This document shows positions 1-6,658 of a stretch of 9,647 nucleotides of DNA, in pieces. A program made the translations under genes and the position numbers. Position 1 is the stretch's first letter; every line of letters begins with the position of its first letter. A model generated the notes under the pieces. It made no database searches. It saw only the letters and a list, made by a program, of their open reading frames with translations, and was not told the DNA's origin. The DNA lies in assembly GCA_018812385.1 (NCBI GenBank), contig JAHJDU010000267.1, forward strand, positions 1 to 9,647. The letters are read 5' to 3'. Origin of the DNA: Pseudomonadota bacterium (lineage in GTDB: Bacteria > Desulfobacterota > Desulfobacteria > Desulfobacterales > Desulfobacteraceae).

Positions 1-370
1 GGTGAAAATAGTAAAGGTCAATTTCATCGATATTCAGTCGCATCAGGCTTTTTTCGCACGCCTTCTGAACATATTTGGGCCTACCGTTTACCTTTAGATT
101 ACCCTTTTCATCACCCACAAATCCAAATTTTGTTGCCACCACGGCTTCATGCCGTCTTTTTTTTAATATTTTTGCGATAAGGCTTTCATTGTGGCCATGT
201 CCATAGATATCTGCTGTGTCCAGAAAATTAATCCCATGATCAAGACAATGATTTATGGTGGCAAGGGATTCTTTTTCATCGGCCCTTCCATAGGCATGGG
301 ACATTCCCCAGCATCCTAAGCCTATTGAAGATACTTCCAGGTGGTTTTTACCCAAAATGCGTTTTTGCAT
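1..370 (-). CDS. Aldo/keto reductase, N-terminal part (runs off left edge)
   Basis: The first 123 codons of an NAD(P)H-dependent aldo/keto reductase, a cytosolic (beta/alpha)8-barrel oxidoreductase. The start is the ATG at 370-368, preceded by AAGGA five bases upstream. Seen in the sequence: the family's opening LGKNHLEVSSIGLGCWGMS, then NFLDTADIYG with the catalytic Asp51 and Tyr56, ATKFGF with the catalytic Lys81, and DLYYFH, whose His123 is the fourth tetrad residue and the last full codon in the window. All four catalytic residues are therefore present. The remaining two thirds of a roughly 310-330 residue protein lies outside the window. It resembles the Tas/YghZ/perakine-reductase-like group rather than the short AKR5 type, but the substrate cannot be read from this. 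It is the last gene of the leftward cluster seen here, 51 bases after the YjbQ gene. Confidence 0.93.
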   Translation of the reverse strand, partial: MQKRILGKNHLEVSSIGLGCWGMSHAYGRADEKESLATINHCLDHGINFLDTADIYGHGHNESLIAKILKKRRHEAVVATKFGFVGDEKGNLKVNGRPKYVQKACEKSLMRLNIDEIDLYYFH

Positions 371-421
371 GGAGTTCCTTTTTCAACAAACGTTCGAAAT
401 AATCTTCACCAAGGAAAGATT

Positions 422-838
422 TCATTCCCCAATTATTTTGACCAGAACACGTTTTTTCCGTCTACCGTCAAATTCACCATAAAAAATCTGTTCCCATGTA
501 CCAAAATCAAGCTTTCCTTCTGTGATTGCAACAACACTTTCTCTACCCATGATCTGCCTTTTCATATGGGCATCTGCATTGTCTTCACCAACATTGTGTT
601 TGTATTGAGAAACCGGCGCATGGGGAGCTAATTTTTCAAGCCAGAGATCATAATCATGGTGTAATCCCGATTCATCATCATTAATAAATACAGAGGCTGT
701 GATGTGCATTGCATTTATTAACACAAGTCCTTCAGTTACTTGGCTTTCATTAATGCAGTTTTGAATGTCAGATGTGATATTGATAAAAGCCCTTCTTGTT
801 GGAATTTCAAACCATAGTTCTTTTCTGTATGTTTTCAT
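422..838 (-). CDS. yjbQ: YjbQ / UPF0047 family protein (secondary thiamine-phosphate synthase-like)
   Basis: A 138-residue protein of the YjbQ/UPF0047 family, small cytosolic proteins that form homotrimers. Members show weak thiamine-phosphate synthase activity, but their true cellular role is unsettled. Seen: the NAMHITASVFIND block (residues 42-54), YKHNVGEDNADAHMKR (79-94) and GKLDFGTWEQIF followed by EFDGRRKKR (108-130). The conserved His45, His81 and His91 are likely metal ligands. The usual GTWQ is GTWE here. The start was placed at ATG 838 because family homology begins at MKTYRKEL. A longer reading from ATG 883 adds 15 residues unlike the family and has no ribosome binding site. At 838 a weak GGA lies about eight bases upstream. 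It lies 88 bases downstream of the RNase H gene, on the same strand. Confidence 0.92.
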   Translation of the reverse strand: MKTYRKELWFEIPTRRAFINITSDIQNCINESQVTEGLVLINAMHITASVFINDDESGLHHDYDLWLEKLAPHAPVSQYKHNVGEDNADAHMKRQIMGRESVVAITEGKLDFGTWEQIFYGEFDGRRKKRVLVKIIGE

Positions 839-926
839 AAAATTAATCCAATATTTTGTTAATTGACAATGAAAATAAAACATATAAAAAAATAATTATC
901 AAGCAAGATGTTTATCTGCTCTATCC

Positions 927-1517
927 TTATTTTCTCCCAAAATCCGCTGGGATCTCACCCCATAAATGGGTATGCCATTTTAAAATCTTATTGGCATATG
1001 TGTTGATATTAAGCCAGTATTCAGCTCTTGTCATCAGCTCAAACAGTTTTTGATTTGATTCATCCTGTTCAATCGTTGTTTTGCAATGCTTCTTATTTAT
1101 CCATCCAATGGCAACGATTGAATCAGAATATATTGGTTGTTGAATACCTTTATTTTTAAACAATGCCAATGCATGAACAATAGCTAAAAATTCACCGATA
1201 TTATTAGTTCCATTTTCAAAAGGGCCTTGCTTGAATATTTCCTCCCTTGTTGCAGTATTCACACCTCTGTATTCAAGAGGACCGGGGTTTCCAGAGCAAG
1301 CTGCATCCACGCAATATGAATCATTATCAGGTCTCGACTGGGGATTTATTAACTCTCTTTCTTGAAATGCTGTTTCAGCTTCTTCTAAGGTTTTAAATGA
1401 TTTGAACTCAGCACTGGGAAAACCATTTGTATGAGTTTTACATTCGGCCCAAGTCTGATATATCCCCGGTTGATGACCATCCCAAACCACATAATATTTC
1501 TTTTTTTTATTTCCCAT
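927..1517 (-). CDS. rnhA: Ribonuclease HI with N-terminal RNA:DNA hybrid-binding domain
   Basis: A 196-residue type I ribonuclease H, which cuts the RNA strand of RNA:DNA hybrids (R-loops, primers) with two metal ions. Residues 5-52 form the caulimovirus-viroplasmin/RHBD domain (KKYYVVWDGHQPGIY, then a Thr-Trp-rich loop and SFKTLEEAE), known for binding hybrid duplexes. The catalytic domain follows after a short linker. The DEDD set is visible as Asp71 (CVDAACSGNPG), Glu109 (NIGEFLAI), Asp132 (IYSDSIVA) and Asp192 (EIPADFGRK). The tail KWHTHLWGEIPADFGRK is typical of the RHBD-carrying bacterial class. The start was placed at ATG 1517, with AAAGG nine bases upstream. A TTG at 1526 would add three residues but would sit on that binding site. 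It lies 88 bases after the end of the ybaK frame. Confidence 0.93.
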   Translation of the reverse strand: MGNKKKKYYVVWDGHQPGIYQTWAECKTHTNGFPSAEFKSFKTLEEAETAFQERELINPQSRPDNDSYCVDAACSGNPGPLEYRGVNTATREEIFKQGPFENGTNNIGEFLAIVHALALFKNKGIQQPIYSDSIVAIGWINKKHCKTTIEQDESNQKLFELMTRAEYWLNINTYANKILKWHTHLWGEIPADFGRK

Positions 1518-1605
1518 AGTATTCAACCTTTCCAGCCTTTTAATTTAAAACGGATAATACGAATATCAAAAATTCGAACGGTCTGTAAAGATGTATATTT
1601 AACCT

Positions 1606-1959
1606 TCAATAATGAGCTATGTTGGCTAATATATTTTTTTTTTGCCCAATTGTGCTAACGCCTCCTAAAACATATCCAATTGTCTGTTCAACATCATTTT
1701 TATCAGCCATTTTGACTTTTTTTGATCCAATAGCTTTTGCAAATAATTTTAAGTCTAAATGCTTGGATACAGGGACTACTGCTACAGATAAATCTTTGTC
1801 TTTAATTGATACAACCAAAGTTTTAAAGAGTTGATCAAACGGAATATTTAATTTTTCGGCCGTTTCTTCACCATAAGCCTTGGATGCAGGATCATGGTCG
1901 TATTGATGAATCTGATATTTTATTTTTGCTTTTTTCAAACAGTTTATTGCAGGAGTCAT
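1606..1959 (-). CDS. ybaK: YbaK-type Cys-tRNA(Pro) deacylase, C-terminally truncated
   Basis: YbaK hydrolyses Cys-tRNA(Pro) mischarged by prolyl-tRNA synthetase, a cytosolic proofreading step. This copy has 117 codons against about 155-160 for the family. It matches well from MTPAINCLKKA through HDPA, FKTLVV (Lys46 aligns with the essential Lys46 of E. coli YbaK), VPVSKHLDLK and the GGVSTIGQKK loop, where the usual GGISPLGQ proline is Thr. The match then stops. A run of ten A residues on the coding strand (plus-strand T 1634-1643) follows GQKK, and the frame ends ten codons later. The last roughly 40 residues, which normally carry IYVSGGKRGLDIEL, are missing from this frame. The start ATG 1959 lies six bases after the amphi-Trp stop without a clear binding site, suggesting translational coupling. 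Activity is doubtful. Confidence 0.88.
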   Translation of the reverse strand: MTPAINCLKKAKIKYQIHQYDHDPASKAYGEETAEKLNIPFDQLFKTLVVSIKDKDLSVAVVPVSKHLDLKLFAKAIGSKKVKMADKNDVEQTIGYVLGGVSTIGQKKNILANIAHY

Positions 1960-1965
1960 ATAAAA

Positions 1966-2205
1966 TTATTTTTCAGGTACAATCCATTTTAACTGAAATT
2001 CAACTTCCTCATTATCCCGCTCCCTTTCATGTTCTATGTTAAAAATAGCATCGGGAGGAACAGAAATCCTTTCCCCTGAAATTTGTATTCTGAACCTTTT
2101 ATTCTGTTCAATAGAATCAGCAAGTCTTCTTAATTTATCCACGAAATCTTTTGTGGAATAAGATTTTTCTAAATCTATTTCTGGTTTAACTTTGCGTTTT
2201 GTCAT
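1966..2205 (-). CDS. Amphi-Trp domain protein
   Basis: A 79-residue small acidic/basic protein that matches the amphi-Trp domain, a short family named for an amphipathic strand ending in a conserved tryptophan. Its function is not established. Seen: an N-terminal KSYSTKDFVDKLRRLADSIE segment likely to be helical, a central RFRIQISGERISVPPDA stretch and the diagnostic end EVEFQLKWIVPEK. There is no signal peptide or membrane segment. The start is ATG 2205, with GAGGA four bases upstream. It is sandwiched between the ParB/methylase gene (23 bases upstream) and ybaK (six bases downstream), which suggests one transcript. Nothing in the neighbourhood indicates a role. Confidence 0.85.
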   Translation of the reverse strand: MTKRKVKPEIDLEKSYSTKDFVDKLRRLADSIEQNKRFRIQISGERISVPPDAIFNIEHERERDNEEVEFQLKWIVPEK

Positions 2206-2228
2206 GATTCCTCGCTTTTTATTTCAAT

Positions 2229-2435
2229 TCAAAATTTCTCATGCTCAATATCACCGGTCCCATAATCCCAGATCATATCTGAACAGATGATCTCGAACCA
2301 GTCTTTGAACATCTTATAATTTTTAATTTTTGGCCAGTCATCAGAAGTATCCATCCAGGACTCCAGTTCTTCTTCAAACAAAATCTTATAGATTTTTTCC
2401 AGGTAAGTTTCATAATTAAATTCAATCATATTCAT
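2229..2435 (-). other. Appended C-terminal segment of the ParB/methylase ORF, possibly once a separate small gene
   Basis: The last 68 codons of the methylase reading (from Met376) do not look like a methylase. They contain ESWMDTSDDWP, then KMFKDWFEI and SDMIWDYGTGDIEHEKF. This resembles, from memory, small hypothetical proteins with a spaced WP and FxxWF pattern. It opens with two in-frame ATG codons (2435 and 2429), with a GGA five bases before the second. It could be a small gene fused by deletion of the intervening methylase end, or an unusual natural C-terminus. I cannot name the family. Confidence 0.35.
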
Positions 2436-3560
2436 CCGGTCCAAAAGATCAAAAGACCGGCATTCTCTGTTAAAGGCAAGGCAGGTGTCTGCAACCACGC
2501 CTCCGCCGGCCATGGGGTCCAGCACAAGATTGTTTTTTTTTGTAAAGTAAAAAAGCGTATGAGTAACGGGCTGGGCAGGGATTCTTCCCGGCCAGGGATC
2601 GCCGAACCTGTGATCCACATCATTGAAATACCAGTTATCCCATGCCCGCAACCCCCAGTTTAAAGCCTTAAATCGTTCCAGGTCTGTTTTTTCCTGTAGC
2701 ACCACAGACCATACCAGAGGCTGCGAAGCACCATATTTTCGCGCCATATCAGGGATAGCGATTCCGCTTTTAAAATCCTGATGAATATTGTTAAAAAGCC
2801 CCTGGTTTTTTTGGGCATATTTTGAAATGGTTTCCCTGTGAATATTCAACCGCTGGGCAATACGAACAAGCGGGATGCCTAAGCGTGTCATCATGGCGAC
2901 CTTAATCTGTGTGGAAAATTCGAGTTGAGCCGTGTCTATTTTCTGTTGATTTTTTTTATTTGTTTTTTCTATATCTTCTGCAAACGCCTGGATTTCTCTT
3001 GCGCTGAATTCATTTAGCTCAAGCTTTGGCAAAAGATGGTTATTCTGATCTTTAAACGGGAGGGAACCTTTTTGGGTGACCTCGTGAAAAACCTTGCCAG
3101 ATACCTGTTCAAGTTTTGCCAGCGCTTTTGTTTGTGCTTTGTTCAGGCAGTATTTTACAGAGGCGGTTTGAACTATTGAGGGAATGTTGGTTAATAAAAT
3201 CAGATCATGGGCCAAAAAAGACCGCCATTCCAAGGGTTTCGGGAGATTTTGAAAAATTGACTCTACCTGTCCTACATATTTGTAGGACAGGTCCTTTTCA
3301 GGCTCTAAAACAACAGACCCCCGTTCCTTGCTCCGCCTTATGGAATCTAACTTTGACAGCAATTTATGCACCCTTTCAAGGGGTGTTTTGCCTACCGTCA
3401 AATACTCAGGCTCTTTGCCCATTTCCACATCAATGATTTCAATGGTCGCCTCAATGGATTCAATGGCTGATAAATCTTCTCTTAAAAGGTTTTCTGCAGC
3501 GCTTATTCTTCTTGCCTGAAGATCATCTACGATGGCGATTTTTGCCTGAATACTCGTCAT
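2229..3560 (-). CDS. ParB-like/HTH protein with incomplete DNA methylase domain (5'-truncated, likely decaying)
   Basis: A 443-codon reading from ATG 3560, which is probably internal. Residues 10-44 are the end of a ParB-type domain (VDDLQARR, then AAENLLREDL, the ParB ENxxREDL box), and the preceding motif lies upstream without a start codon. Two helix-turn-helix-like segments lie at about 224-250 (IPLVRIAQRLNIHRETISKYA) and 262-288. Residues 307-375 match the amino-methyltransferase style of ParB-linked DNA methylases: WYFNDVDHRFGDPWPGRIP, FYFTKKNNLVLDPMAGGG (AdoMet-binding motif I, Asp348-Gly354) and SFDL with the acidic Asp371. In this family the catalytic DPPY should follow, but it does not. 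The sequence changes at Met376 to a short WP...F..WF type segment. It therefore probably lacks methyltransferase activity. DNA binding could survive. A frame-shadow ORF inside it was ignored. Confidence 0.75.
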   Translation of the reverse strand: MTSIQAKIAIVDDLQARRISAAENLLREDLSAIESIEATIEIIDVEMGKEPEYLTVGKTPLERVHKLLSKLDSIRRSKERGSVVLEPEKDLSYKYVGQVESIFQNLPKPLEWRSFLAHDLILLTNIPSIVQTASVKYCLNKAQTKALAKLEQVSGKVFHEVTQKGSLPFKDQNNHLLPKLELNEFSAREIQAFAEDIEKTNKKNQQKIDTAQLEFSTQIKVAMMTRLGIPLVRIAQRLNIHRETISKYAQKNQGLFNNIHQDFKSGIAIPDMARKYGASQPLVWSVVLQEKTDLERFKALNWGLRAWDNWYFNDVDHRFGDPWPGRIPAQPVTHTLFYFTKKNNLVLDPMAGGGVVADTCLAFNRECRSFDLLDRMNMIEFNYETYLEKIYKILFEEELESWMDTSDDWPKIKNYKMFKDWFEIICSDMIWDYGTGDIEHEKF

Positions 3561-3623
3561 ATCCGTGTAATCTTTAATTGCTCTGAACCTTCGTTCTCCT
3601 GCAATAAGCTGAAACCTTCCTTA
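3561..3623 (-). pseudogene. In-frame ParB motif upstream of the methylase start (lost 5' end)
   Basis: The 20 codons directly upstream of ATG 3560, in the same frame, read GRFQLIAGERRFRAIK followed by DYTD. This is the classic ParB-domain GERR motif and belongs before the ENLLREDL box. The stretch opens just after a TAA (3623-3621) and has no ATG, GTG or TTG. The rest of the ParB domain (some 30-40 residues) is not recognisable further upstream. This is direct evidence that the gene has lost its 5' end. Confidence 0.75.
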
Positions 3624-4069
3624 TAAAAAAATTTCATCGCACTGGTTTAAAAGTATAGATGTTTTATAAAAAATATTATCAAAAAAGTAAAACTAATATG
3701 GCACAAGTAGTATTACCTCTCAACTCTGAAGTTCTCATGATCTGACTATTCTTGGACAGGACAAAGAAGCGGAAAAAGATTTGATTAAACACAGGGGTTA
3801 CAGTCCGAAAATTACTCCTTGAAGATCTTAAAGATACCATTTGAATAGTTGACCATTGGAAGAATCAATTTTTGTTATTATTTTAGAGGGTTAAACCCAC
3901 TCGCAACATAACTCCAATCAAGTTGAATGGGTGCTTGATTCATTGGGTTATGCCTTTTCCCATATATATGAATTTAATTTGTGAAAATTTATTTGTTTTG
4001 TACCACAATATATATTACAGTGCTTTTTGTTTAGATTGACCAGAATATTAAAAGCGTTCCGGTGATTTT
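3624..4069. other. Gene-free AT-rich stretch with decayed coding scraps
   Basis: No intact gene is visible in these 446 bases. On the plus strand, about 3736-3826 reads without a stop and contains LGQDKEAEKDLIKHRGYSP, then ends at TGA. A one-base shift continues it as EDLKDT, again broken by TGA. A further protein-like scrap lies near 3924-3980 (VEWVLDSLGYAFSHIYEFNL, then TGA). These look like remains of one or more small genes. I do not recognise them. No terminator or convincing promoter was found. Confidence 0.4.
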
Positions 4070-4171
4070 ATGGTTAGGAAATTTGCGGACTATGGCAAGC
4101 TATGCAGCCAGTTTTGCTATGTTGTAAGATTTGTTTACACTAAAATAAATCTAACCCATGGAGAATTATGA
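4070..4171 (+). CDS. Possible 33-residue leader ORF coupled to the kinase start
   Basis: ATG 4070 opens 33 codons (MVRKFADYGKLC...) that stop in a TGA overlapping the kinase ATG at 4168 (an ATGA overlap). A GGTG lies five bases before the start. The overlap geometry is the usual one for translational coupling, and the peptide would be basic and Cys/Tyr-rich. The only support is position. It may be a chance ORF. Confidence 0.25.
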   Translation: MVRKFADYGKLCSQFCYVVRFVYTKINLTHGEL

Positions 4172-4379
4172 ATAAGAAAAAAATCCTTTTTCCGATAATC
4201 TATACTTTGAAAGAAAAAATGAAAAGCTTAAAATTACACTCATAGCAAGCCTCACAGCACTCTGTTGCTTTCTTACGTATTATGCCTATGAATTAATAGA
4301 CAGCCATGTTGTTATTACCCATCTGTACTATATCCCAATTGTTTTTGCAGTATATTGGTGGGGAAGAAAAGGTTTCTAT
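4168..4379 (+). pseudogene. Frame-displaced N-terminus of the histidine kinase (A7 frameshift)
   Basis: ATG 4168, with GGAG five to six bases upstream, is the natural start of the kinase, but its frame runs only 25 codons. The reading frame of the kinase extends back without a stop to TAA at about 4174, and has no ATG/GTG/TTG before 4380. It encodes membrane sequence: LKITLIASLTALCCFLTYYA, then HLYYIPIVFAVYWWG, leading directly into the hydrophobic start of the downstream ORF. The two frames meet at an A7 run (4177-4183). One extra A there, or a -1 slip, would give one 778-residue protein. Confidence 0.75.
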
Positions 4380-6503
4380 TTGGCCTTGTTTCTAGGAGTT
4401 TTCCTGATATTTCATTACCATTTATTTTACGATAGTACAAAGCATTTGCCAGGCCTTGCGGATTATTTACGGATATTCATGTTTGTGGGTATCAGTCTTA
4501 TAATTTCCCTGTTATGTGAAAAACTTGCAAAAAATACAAAGATACTGAATGCAAGCGAAGAAAAATATCGTTTGATATCAGAAAACACAATTGATTGTAT
4601 TTGGCAGATGAATCTGGATTTGGAATTTACTTATATCAATGAGGCGGTTTTCCCTCTTTTCGGCTATACACCAGAAGAGTATATAGGAAGTAAACTACCG
4701 GAACATTGTTCATCAGAAGAATTGGAAAAAATGCAGGCAATAATTGTTGATTTACTGGATAGCTTGTCTGACAAAACGATGGAAGTATTTGAAACAAGTA
4801 TTTATCATAAAAACGGTGAAGAAATCCCCTGCGAAATAAGCGGAACGGTAGTATTGGACAATGCCGGAAATCCCTTATATGCTCAGGGGGTGACGCGAGT
4901 TATCACGGAACGTAAGAAAGCGGAAAAAGACTTGCGGGATAGTAAAGAAAAACTCGAGCAAGCCATTCAAGGAAATTCAATCCCAACCTATATTATTGAT
5001 AGCAACCATATTATCACAAATTGGAACAATGCCTGCGAGAGTTTGACTGGTTTTTCTGAGGCCCAGATGGTGGGCACAAAAAAACATTGGCTTCCCTTTT
5101 ATCCTGAAGAAAGACCGAATTTGGTAGATTTGATAATAGATGGAGCAACGAAGAAAGAAATAGACGGGTACTACGAAGACAAAATTAATAAATCTATTCT
5201 GGTTAAAGGGGCATACGAAGGTGAAAGATTTTACCCTGACCTGGGAGAAAAAGGTAAATGGCTTTTTTCCACTGCAGCACCTTTGAGAAATCATCATGGA
5301 GATATCATTGGAGCGATAGAAACTATCCAGGATATTACCGACCGCAGGAATGCAGAAGAACAGTTACGCCAGGCCCAGAAAATGGAATCTGTGGGGCGTC
5401 TGGCAGGCGGGGTGGCCCATGATTACAACAATGCTCTCACCGCGATCATGGGTTACACTGAACTGGCCCTGATGGATGCAGATCCGGCAGGACCATTGCA
5501 TGCCGATCTCAATCAGGTTCTCAAGGCCGGCAGACGTGCACAAGACATTACCCGGCAACTGCTGGCTTTTGCCCGCAAACAGACCATTGCCCCTATTGCA
5601 CTTAACCTGAACCAGACCGTGGAAAGCATGATCAAAATGCTCCGGCGCCTCATCGGTGAGGACATCGATCTTGCCTGGCTGCCAGAGACGAATCTTTGGC
5701 ATGTCATGATGGACCCCTCCCAGATCGACCAGATTCTGGCCAACCTGTGTGTCAACTCCAGAGATGCCATCGAAGGAGTGGGCAAGGTCACCATTGAAAC
5801 AGCTACAAAGGTTTTTGACTCAGCCTATTGTGCCGATCATGTCGGTTTTGTCCCAGGCGAGTTTGTCCAGTTGTCTGTAAGCGACAATGGCTGCGGCATG
5901 GATAAAGAAATATTGAAGGAAATTTTTGAACCCTTTTTCACCACAAAGGCTGTGGATAAAGGCACCGGACTTGGATTATCCACAGTCTATGGCATCGTTA
6001 AGCAAAATAACGGGTTCATTAACGTCTATAGCGAACCGGGTAAAGGAACGACTATAAAAATTTACCTGCCCCGGCATGAGGGCAAAGCTGTTGAGATCCA
6101 GGAGGAAAACACGACAGAAATCCCGCAAGGCCGCGGTGAGACTATCCTGCTGGTGGAGGATGATCTACCAATCCTGAAACTTGCTCAGAAAATCCTCGAA
6201 GGATTGAATTACACCGTTTTGATCGCAGACACACCAAAAGGGGCTATGAGGCTGGCCCAGGAACATACAGGTAAAATTCATCTACTCATCACGGACGTGA
6301 TCATGCCAGAAATGAACGGACGTGAACTGTCAGAACAACTGCAATCCCTTTCCCCTGATCTCAAGTGCATATTCATGTCCGGATACACGGCCAATGCCAT
6401 TGCCCATCACGGTGTTCTGGACGAGGGGGTGCACTTTATTCAGAAGCCTTTCTCTAAAAGAGATCTGGCAACAATAGTCAGAAAAGTATTGGATAGGGAA
6501 TAA
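4380..6503 (+). CDS. PAS-PAS hybrid sensor histidine kinase with C-terminal receiver
   Basis: A membrane sensor kinase that should autophosphorylate on His and pass the phosphate to its own receiver Asp. The uninterrupted frame is 707 codons from TTG 4380. The true protein probably starts at ATG 4168 across an A7 frameshift, giving four membrane helices. Numbering from 4380: hydrophobic segments 2-17 and 30-48; PAS domain about 58-180; a second PAS about 187-325; the dimerisation H-box GGVAHDYNN with His347; the N-box LANLCVNSRDAI with Asn455/Asn459; DNGCGM 502-507; FEPFFTT; GTGLGLS 528-534; receiver 588-705 with LVEDD, phospho-acceptor Asp639 (ITDVIMPEMNG), Ser667 and Lys689 (QKPF). All catalytic boxes are intact. 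HDYNN replaces the commoner HDFNN. No DNA-binding output is fused, so a partner lies elsewhere. The stimulus is unknown. The catalytic half is clearly GC-richer than the sensor half. Confidence 0.93.
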   Translation: MALFLGVFLIFHYHLFYDSTKHLPGLADYLRIFMFVGISLIISLLCEKLAKNTKILNASEEKYRLISENTIDCIWQMNLDLEFTYINEAVFPLFGYTPEEYIGSKLPEHCSSEELEKMQAIIVDLLDSLSDKTMEVFETSIYHKNGEEIPCEISGTVVLDNAGNPLYAQGVTRVITERKKAEKDLRDSKEKLEQAIQGNSIPTYIIDSNHIITNWNNACESLTGFSEAQMVGTKKHWLPFYPEERPNLVDLIIDGATKKEIDGYYEDKINKSILVKGAYEGERFYPDLGEKGKWLFSTAAPLRNHHGDIIGAIETIQDITDRRNAEEQLRQAQKMESVGRLAGGVAHDYNNALTAIMGYTELALMDADPAGPLHADLNQVLKAGRRAQDITRQLLAFARKQTIAPIALNLNQTVESMIKMLRRLIGEDIDLAWLPETNLWHVMMDPSQIDQILANLCVNSRDAIEGVGKVTIETATKVFDSAYCADHVGFVPGEFVQLSVSDNGCGMDKEILKEIFEPFFTTKAVDKGTGLGLSTVYGIVKQNNGFINVYSEPGKGTTIKIYLPRHEGKAVEIQEENTTEIPQGRGETILLVEDDLPILKLAQKILEGLNYTVLIADTPKGAMRLAQEHTGKIHLLITDVIMPEMNGRELSEQLQSLSPDLKCIFMSGYTANAIAHHGVLDEGVHFIQKPFSKRDLATIVRKVLDRE

Positions 6504-6572
6504 AATCTGGCCCTATATCTTGTGGTTGGAAAGAATAATATTCTGACACCTGGCATTAAACTGGTACCTTTC

Positions 6573-6644
6573 AGAATAATTGATGTTGTGAATGTGTGAG
6601 AGTTTTTCAAGCTCACTCACACACATTCATGGCTCAATTATTCT
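6573..6644. repeat. 72-base imperfect hairpin
   Basis: The arms are AGAATAATTGA at 6573-6583 and its exact complement at 6634-6644 (11 pairs). After a small internal bulge comes TGAATGTGTG on the left against CACACATTCA on the right (10 pairs). A few GTGAG/CTCAC pairs lie nearer the loop. No T tract follows on either strand, so it does not look like an intrinsic terminator. It lies 69 bases after the kinase stop and ends 14 bases before the receiver remnant. Confidence 0.7.
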
Positions 6645-6658
6645 ATATGGACTAAGGT

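Noticed and set aside
341..631. Plus-strand open frame of 96 codons
   Set aside because: It is antisense to the aldo/keto reductase start and the YjbQ gene, both clearly recognised on the other strand.
839..883. Longer start for YjbQ at ATG 883
   Set aside because: The 15 extra residues do not fit the family and have no ribosome binding site; ATG 838 fits the conserved start.
4977..5794. Minus-strand open frames opposite the histidine kinase
   Set aside because: They are shadows of an unmistakable kinase coding frame; the longer ones fall in its GC-rich half, where stops are rarer.
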